A DNA stretch of 64,000 nt, taken from the NCBI GenBank assembly GCA_020630495.1, contig JAHDBH010000002.1, positions 3,273 through 67,272 on the forward strand, given 5' to 3'. The translations under genes and the position numbers were made by a program. The notes beneath the pieces are model-generated. The model ran no database searches. It had not been told where the DNA came from and was given only the letters and a program-made list of their open reading frames with translations. This DNA comes from Saprospiraceae bacterium. GTDB taxonomy: Bacteria > Bacteroidota > Bacteroidia > Chitinophagales > Saprospiraceae. This document shows positions 58,759-64,000 of the stretch, one piece after another; positions within the stretch are counted from its first letter, which is position 1; the number at the start of each line of letters is the position of its first letter.

Positions 58759-59118
58759 ATGAGCGAAAAAGAAAAATTCTTCGAAAAAGCCATCAACTGG
58801 GCTCAGATCAGAGCTGGAGAGAATCTTCGTGCACAGCATGAGGGCTTTGATGCCCCAGTGACTTTCAGCAGTCAGAGTACAGAGAAAGAAATCACCCCAG
58901 ACATCAGCTATACGGGCAAGAGAGGTGGAAAACACTACGTAGAAATTGCCGTCAAAGATGACAACACTTCTAGACTCGTCACTCGATGGAAACTCCTCAG
59001 TACCATGGCAGACATGAAGAATGGCAGGCTGCATCTGCTCGCTCCGCGAGGACACAAAATGTTTACTACAAGATTGGTTGATTTGCATAATCTTGATGCC
59101 AACGTGGTTTCTATATAG
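58759..59118 (+). CDS. Small PD-(D/E)XK nuclease-like protein, hypothetical
   Basis: TPDISYTGKRGGKHYVEIAVKDDNTSRLVTRWKLLSTMADMKNGRLHLLAPRG: PD...ExK spacing. Confidence 0.6.
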   Translation: MSEKEKFFEKAINWAQIRAGENLRAQHEGFDAPVTFSSQSTEKEITPDISYTGKRGGKHYVEIAVKDDNTSRLVTRWKLLSTMADMKNGRLHLLAPRGHKMFTTRLVDLHNLDANVVSI

Positions 59119-59172
59119 CGCTATGAGCTAGATACTCCTACATGTATAGAGCAATATCTCCGCATAGTTGAA

Positions 59173-59955
59173 ATGATCAAGGTCTCCAAGCTATATGTCT
59201 ACCCTATAAAGAGTTTACAGACTAGAGTAAGCGATCAGCTGTCACTAGGAAATAAAGGGCCTGTGGGTGATCGTGAATGGATGCTCATCGATACGGATCA
59301 CAGAGCCGTCACACTGCGAGAAGAGCCGCGACTTGTAGATTTTAGCTGCCACCTTCGTCCTGATCAGATAGTACTGCAATACGGTAATGAAGAACTTATC
59401 ATCGATCACGCAGACGCTCAGCGTACTGACACAGAAGTAAAATTATTCTCTAAGCCATACACTGCTACAGCATACCACCAAGAGGCCAGCAGATGGATCG
59501 CCGAGCGCCTTGGTAGAGATGTAGCTCTCGTCAAAGCACCCGCTGATCGACCAGTTCGTACTCTGCCAAATTATCAAGTAAATTTTCCAGATTCCAGTCA
59601 GTACTTACTAGTCTCCCAAGCGAGTCTGGACCTGCTGGCTAAAAAGACTGGTGTATCAATTTCAGCGCAGCGATTTAGGCCCAATATTGTAGTCAAAGGG
59701 GTCGAGGCGCACGGAGAAGATCTCTGGAAAGACATCACCATTGGTTCAGAACGATTCACTTCTCACAAGCTATGTGGCAGGTGCAAAGTCATCACTATAG
59801 ATCCATCATCAGGGGAAATGGATTTATCTATACTTTCTCAACTGGCATCATATAGAAAGATCGATGGCAAGATTTGCTTGGGTGCATACTTCCTTCGGAC
59901 CACCACAGGTAGCTCTTATCTCTCGGTAGGTGACAGTGTCGGGGTCATGGCATAG
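59173..59955 (+). CDS. MOSC-domain protein
   Basis: KVSKLYVYPIKSLQTRVSDQLSLGNKGPVGDREWMLID; FRPNIVVKG; CGRCKVITIDPSSGE. Confidence 0.92.
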   Translation: MIKVSKLYVYPIKSLQTRVSDQLSLGNKGPVGDREWMLIDTDHRAVTLREEPRLVDFSCHLRPDQIVLQYGNEELIIDHADAQRTDTEVKLFSKPYTATAYHQEASRWIAERLGRDVALVKAPADRPVRTLPNYQVNFPDSSQYLLVSQASLDLLAKKTGVSISAQRFRPNIVVKGVEAHGEDLWKDITIGSERFTSHKLCGRCKVITIDPSSGEMDLSILSQLASYRKIDGKICLGAYFLRTTTGSSYLSVGDSVGVMA

Positions 59956-59971
59956 GTGGATATCTTGACTT

Positions 59972-60613
59972 TTATTTTTTAGTGATTAGACTAAGGCCGT
60001 CTCTCAGGGGTAGCAAAAGCACCTCTACTCGCGGATCGGCGAATATGTGCTGATTAAAGGCATGCAGTGCCGCTGTATCAGCATCTCTATTTCTCCTTGC
60101 GACTTTACCACTCCAGAGCGTATTATCTGCTAGCAAGAGCGCGCCAGCTGTCATCTTTGGGAGGAGCATCTCATACATCTCGGCGTAGGAAGATTTGTGC
60201 CCATCCATAAATACAAAATCATACAATTCCGTACGAGATGGAATATCCACGAGGGCATCAGCATGTCTCAGTTCTACCCGGGCGCTCAGATCTGCTCTGT
60301 CTACATACTCACGAGCTATCTCTAAGACTTCAGGGTTGACCTCATAGCTTATCATGGAAGCGCCAGTAGGGAGAGCCCGTGCCATATGTATGGTGGCATA
60401 TCCTGTAAATGTTCCGATCTCTAAGCAGCTGGACGGTTGACGAAGGCTAACAAGAAATTCTAAAAATCGCGCCTGTACAGCCCCGCTCATCATCTGTGGC
60501 GCAAGGGTCTTAAGAGCAGTCGTGCGTTCTAGTGAGGTAATGAGGTCATTGCCGCCATTACTCAAGCTTTCGCAGTACTGGATGACGGCGTTGTACTCAT
60601 TGCTATGATACAT
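59972..60613 (-). CDS. Class I SAM-dependent O-methyltransferase
   Basis: CLEIGTFTGYATIHMARALP; DFVFMDGHKSSYAEMYEMLLPKM; LLADNTLWSGKV. Confidence 0.93.
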   Translation of the reverse strand: MYHSNEYNAVIQYCESLSNGGNDLITSLERTTALKTLAPQMMSGAVQARFLEFLVSLRQPSSCLEIGTFTGYATIHMARALPTGASMISYEVNPEVLEIAREYVDRADLSARVELRHADALVDIPSRTELYDFVFMDGHKSSYAEMYEMLLPKMTAGALLLADNTLWSGKVARRNRDADTAALHAFNQHIFADPRVEVLLLPLRDGLSLITKK

Positions 60614-60625
60614 GGAGGCAGACCT

Positions 60626-60841
60626 TTATTTCTCCTCCATCTCTGAGAGAATCTCATGTGCTCGCTCCATGTCGGCCTCAGCTACAAGGATTCTGTGCCC
60701 AAAGTTTTGATCACCCACCATCATGTAGACACTATCCGAAGATGTCATATGCGGAATCTGGGCGTCGGTCAGTAGTTTCTTGGCCACTGTGAGTTGCACT
60801 TGTGAAGGATAATTCCTAATGATCTTGAAAGAAGTGTCCAT
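60626..60841 (-). CDS. DUF2007-like small protein
   Basis: FKIIRNYPSQVQLTVAKKLLTDAQIPHMTSSDSVYMM...RILVAEADMERAHEIL. Start at 60841 is more plausible than 60937. Confidence 0.7.
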   Translation of the reverse strand: MDTSFKIIRNYPSQVQLTVAKKLLTDAQIPHMTSSDSVYMMVGDQNFGHRILVAEADMERAHEILSEMEEK

Positions 60842-60974
60842 ATATCTGAGCATTTTGTTAAAAAATGGCACAGGAGCCAACGTTCCTGTATCTATACAGA
60901 GTCTAACCTGATAAACCAACGAATCGTTCGCGATCATGCAAGCATCATTTTTTCACCCTTTCATCTATTAAGCC

Positions 60975-61772
60975 ATGAAAAAACTCATCTACACTGCCTT
61001 GATTTTGTCTCTTTGTTTCATTTCGGCTCACGCACAAGTGAGCAGCACTGGCTGGGGCATAAAGAAAATAGGTATCCTCGTAGGCCAGGACTCTGATCAG
61101 ATAAGAGGCTTAGGTCACGCCCAGCTACTTTCACAAGCGGATGGAACACTACCCTTTGATCCTGCGGCTCTTGACTTTGAAGAGCAAGATCTCACGAGTA
61201 TGGTCTGCGAAAATCCGAATATCAAGTTTGAGCTTACCCTCAATACTCCTCTGCCCAATACGGAGCTCAGACTCGCCGCTGTAGGAATCTTTAATCGTAT
61301 AGAATCAGTCAACTATCGCACACCATATACCATGATCACAGGGCAAGGCAATAATAGGAGCCTCTTCATCAACGCAAGAGGAAACGAAATTGCCCTAGAT
61401 GGTGCTCTCATGAAATATCTACAACTAGGCAATAGCGTAAGACTATACGGTGGTGCAGGCCTACAGGTAGGAAGAGGATTTGGTACAGAGATGTACTATT
61501 CTGCTCGCAATATCAATCCCATCATGAATCCCGAGACTGATGAGGTCATCGATTATGAGCGTGAATCCTTCTACGGATATGTGGATGCACACGAAGGCAC
61601 ACACCTGCGTGGATATCTGCAGGGCGGCGTAGGCGTCACTATTCTCAGACGGGTAGAGCTCACTGTGGACTACCGTGGTGGACTAGGTCATAGATGGGTA
61701 GGACAAGCTGACCTGAGCAAAGGCACTACTAATCAGAGTATCAGCGTCGGAACCAAATGGGTCCTTCGATAA
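60975..61772 (+). CDS. Outer-membrane beta-barrel-like protein, hypothetical
   Basis: Signal peptide MKKLIYTALILSLCFISAHAQ; alternating beta-strand pattern and aromatic-rich C-terminus. Confidence 0.7.
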   Translation: MKKLIYTALILSLCFISAHAQVSSTGWGIKKIGILVGQDSDQIRGLGHAQLLSQADGTLPFDPAALDFEEQDLTSMVCENPNIKFELTLNTPLPNTELRLAAVGIFNRIESVNYRTPYTMITGQGNNRSLFINARGNEIALDGALMKYLQLGNSVRLYGGAGLQVGRGFGTEMYYSARNINPIMNPETDEVIDYERESFYGYVDAHEGTHLRGYLQGGVGVTILRRVELTVDYRGGLGHRWVGQADLSKGTTNQSISVGTKWVLR

Positions 61773-61826
61773 TACAACCCCCTCTCAAAAAAACCTAAAT
61801 CACGGAGACTAAAAATCTCAACACTG

Positions 61827-61862
61827 AAAGCTTGCCTACTTCCCCATAGGCAAGCTTTTTTT
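61827..61862 (+). terminator. Rho-independent terminator
   Basis: AAAGCTTGCCTA-CTTCCCCA-TAGGCAAGCTTTTTTT. Confidence 0.88.
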
Positions 61863-62011
61863 ATGGTCATTTCGTATCTGGGTATTAATTCGCGGTGCTC
61901 GGCTGGTATGATATCAATACCTGCGGCAATCAGTTGCTGTGCGCTAAGTACGAAGCTCATTCGCCCATCCCAGTCGTAGTCACTTAAGGAGCTCTATCTT
62001 ATCTTTATAGC

Positions 62012-62413
62012 ATGCATGATCAGATTCACTTGAGCGCTGATGATAAGCGCCATCTGCTACAGATGATGATCAGCCTGATCAAGGCTGATCAGCTAGAACA
62101 TCCTCACGAGTGGCAATATATCAGAGAAATATCACAGCAACTTGACTATCATCAAACAGAGACCACCACTTCAGAGCTGACTGTCCCCAAGGACGAGCCC
62201 AGCCGAATGGCTTGCTTTTATTACTTACTGTTTCTATCTAAGATAGATGGGAATGTATCCACAGCAGAAGAAAATAAGCTTTATGAGCACGCTCTCAAGT
62301 TGGGCTTGAATGAGCTGATGGCGCGTGACTTTGTAGATCTTCTGCGAGATCACCAAGGCAGACCAGTACCCCCTCAGAAAATGATTGCCGTGATACGCAG
62401 ATACATGAGCTAG
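62012..62413 (+). CDS. TerB-like fold protein, hypothetical
   Basis: FYYLLFLSKIDGNVSTAEENKLYEHALKLGLNELMARDFVDLL resembles TerB helices. Confidence 0.55.
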   Translation: MHDQIHLSADDKRHLLQMMISLIKADQLEHPHEWQYIREISQQLDYHQTETTTSELTVPKDEPSRMACFYYLLFLSKIDGNVSTAEENKLYEHALKLGLNELMARDFVDLLRDHQGRPVPPQKMIAVIRRYMS

Positions 62414-62600
62414 GGCATCCAGTAAGTAGCCACTTGCGCTTGCTCACCTCACTACATCTATATGAGAAATTGACAGCTTATCCGAGCAAAAATTACCCCT
62501 CATCTAAACCTTGATGTATTTCTGCTGTGTACAGTTAGTCTATGCAGCACATCTTTGCAAGACATTGCAACCAATAAATGAAATAAATTAAAGCAACACC

Positions 62601-63548
62601 ATGGCTCGAATCCTCGCCAACGATGGCATACACCCTAGCGGAAAACTAAAACTCGAAGCAGCAGGACATACAGTCCAGACAGATCATATCCCTATGGACA
62701 GCATCAGTGATCATCTCAATGAGTGGGATGCCATCATAGTTCGCTCAGCCACCAAAGTCCGAAAAGAGCACTTTGATCTGGCGCCCAATCTCAAGATGGT
62801 GGTTCGCGCTGGAGTAGGTATGGACAATATAGATGTAGAATATGGTCGCACTCTGGGCGTACACGTCACTAATACTCCAGAAGCAAGCAGTAGATCAGTA
62901 GCCGAGCTAGCCATGGCACATCTTCTGAGTCTTTCGAGAGGACTTCATCAATCACACTTGCATATGCCTACAAGTGGCGCGGTAGATTTCAAGAAATTAA
63001 AGAAAGCTTATTCGTCAGGATTTGAGCTAGAAGGCAAGACGATAGGTATCATCGGATTTGGTCGTATAGGGCAAGAACTAGCTAGGATATGTCTCGCGAT
63101 GGGTATGAATGTGCTCGCTTACGATCTCATGAAACAACCAAGAAATATAGCTATACCCACTGAGGCTGAAGGTAATCCTGTCATTCAGATACCCATCTTT
63201 GAAATGGATCAGTTATTGGCAGAATCCGATATCATCAGTGTACATGTCCCATCCGTGGGAAAAGCACTTCTAGGTGCTGACGAAATAGCGCAGATGAAAC
63301 CTGGCGTGGTCCTCATCAATACCGCAAGGGGCGGTGTCATAGACGAATCTGCTCTACTCTCTGCTCTAGCGTCTGGTCACGTACGCGCTGCGGGACTAGA
63401 TGTCTATGACAATGAGCCTACTCCCAGTCAGGCCATACTATCGCATCCTGATATATCCCTCACACCACACATCGGTGCCAGCACTGCCGAAGCTCAAGAA
63501 AAAATAGCTCTACTAGCAGCTGATAAAATCATAGCGCACTTCAGCTGA
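62601..63548 (+). CDS. serA: D-isomer-specific 2-hydroxyacid dehydrogenase (phosphoglycerate dehydrogenase-like)
   Basis: VVRAGVGMDNIDVEYGRTLGVHVTNTPEAS; GIIGFGRIGQELARIC; INTARGGVIDESAL; LTPHIGAST. Confidence 0.92.
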   Translation: MARILANDGIHPSGKLKLEAAGHTVQTDHIPMDSISDHLNEWDAIIVRSATKVRKEHFDLAPNLKMVVRAGVGMDNIDVEYGRTLGVHVTNTPEASSRSVAELAMAHLLSLSRGLHQSHLHMPTSGAVDFKKLKKAYSSGFELEGKTIGIIGFGRIGQELARICLAMGMNVLAYDLMKQPRNIAIPTEAEGNPVIQIPIFEMDQLLAESDIISVHVPSVGKALLGADEIAQMKPGVVLINTARGGVIDESALLSALASGHVRAAGLDVYDNEPTPSQAILSHPDISLTPHIGASTAEAQEKIALLAADKIIAHFS

Positions 63549-63577
63549 CCGATAGATCAGAAACGAGAAAATAATAA

Positions 63578-63608
63578 GCCCTAGATCGCAGTGCTATCTA
63601 GGGCTTTA
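63578..63608. terminator. Terminator hairpin between convergent genes
   Basis: AAGCCCTAGAT-CGCAGTGCT-ATCTAGGGCTT. Confidence 0.75.
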
Positions 63609-63625
63609 CTCATAGTAGCACAGCT

Positions 63626-64000
63626 TTATGACTCAGTCGTGGCAATCTGAGGAAGAGTAGAACGACGTGCGTGTCTACGACCGCGCAACATCGCAAACAG
63701 TATGAAAAACAATGTAATGCCGAGATAAATGCTAAATCCGCCTAGTTTATTACTGAGCACTTCAAAGACATCTTGCAATGCCTTGACTCGATAAGACGAA
63801 ATAGTCATTATTAAAAACGCAAAGCCAACATTGAGTAAATAAAATCCAATGCGAAATAATCGATTGGTCGCATGAGCTGCCTCGGCATCTCCACGAAAAA
63901 TCTCAAGCATAAATACTCTGCCATTCTGAAAAAGCACCTTCGCTACATAAAATGTAAGCACGATGGTCAGCGGAATATAAATGGCGTAAGCGATGGTAAC
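63626..64000 (-). CDS. Small integral membrane protein, 5' end beyond window
   Basis: Frame remains open from 63961 to 64000 (VTIAYAIYIPLTI upstream of the listed GTG), so the ORF is cut by the edge. Confidence 0.65.
   Translation of the reverse strand, partial: VTIAYAIYIPLTIVLTFYVAKVLFQNGRVFMLEIFRGDAEAAHATNRLFRIGFYLLNVGFAFLIMTISSYRVKALQDVFEVLSNKLGGFSIYLGITLFFILFAMLRGRRHARRSTLPQIATTES

Noticed and set aside
1-64000. CRISPR arrays, prophage, toxin-antitoxin or known defence islands
   Set aside because: No regularly spaced direct repeats, phage structural genes, integrases or recognisable defence genes were seen.

Overview
This 64 kb window looks like chromosome from a Bacteroidota member. 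Saprospiraceae-like is my inference, based on SusC/SusD, T9SS sorting domains and gliding-motility C-termini. I support about 46 protein-coding genes, two of them cut by the window edges. I found no rRNA, tRNA or CRISPR. Content: carotenoid genes (crtB fragment, crtI); lon; a two-gene DNA-repair unit (MBL exonuclease plus ATP-dependent ligase); DUF4403-like protein and GGT; a TetR regulator; a sortilin/BNR-repeat protein; an alpha-glucan-type SusE/F-SusC-SusD locus; acs; two adjacent P-domain/Ig-repeat giant proteins; OmpA; asd; several T9SS cargo proteins including an M36 peptidase; rlmB, cca, dusB, nhaD; a SusA-like GH13 with a separate CBM20-like lipoprotein; MOSC, O-methyltransferase and a SerA-like dehydrogenase. 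The most interesting signal is not a gene. A short hairpin motif, NNN-CTTTCG-N'N'N'-AAA(n)(T)G, occurs 12 times. On the other strand it reads C(A)TTT-NNNC-GAAA-GN'N'N', a GNRA-type hairpin after a T-run. Its stem sequence changes with compensation while the core and A-tail stay fixed, and 10 of the 12 copies lie within about 230 nt of a start codon. Other points of note: a SusD with an apparent SusE/F-like insertion, a 184-bp terminal-inverted-repeat element, a cluster of four spaced palindromes, and an exonuclease gene with no canonical start codon before its conserved N-terminus. Everything was read by eye; no searches were run.
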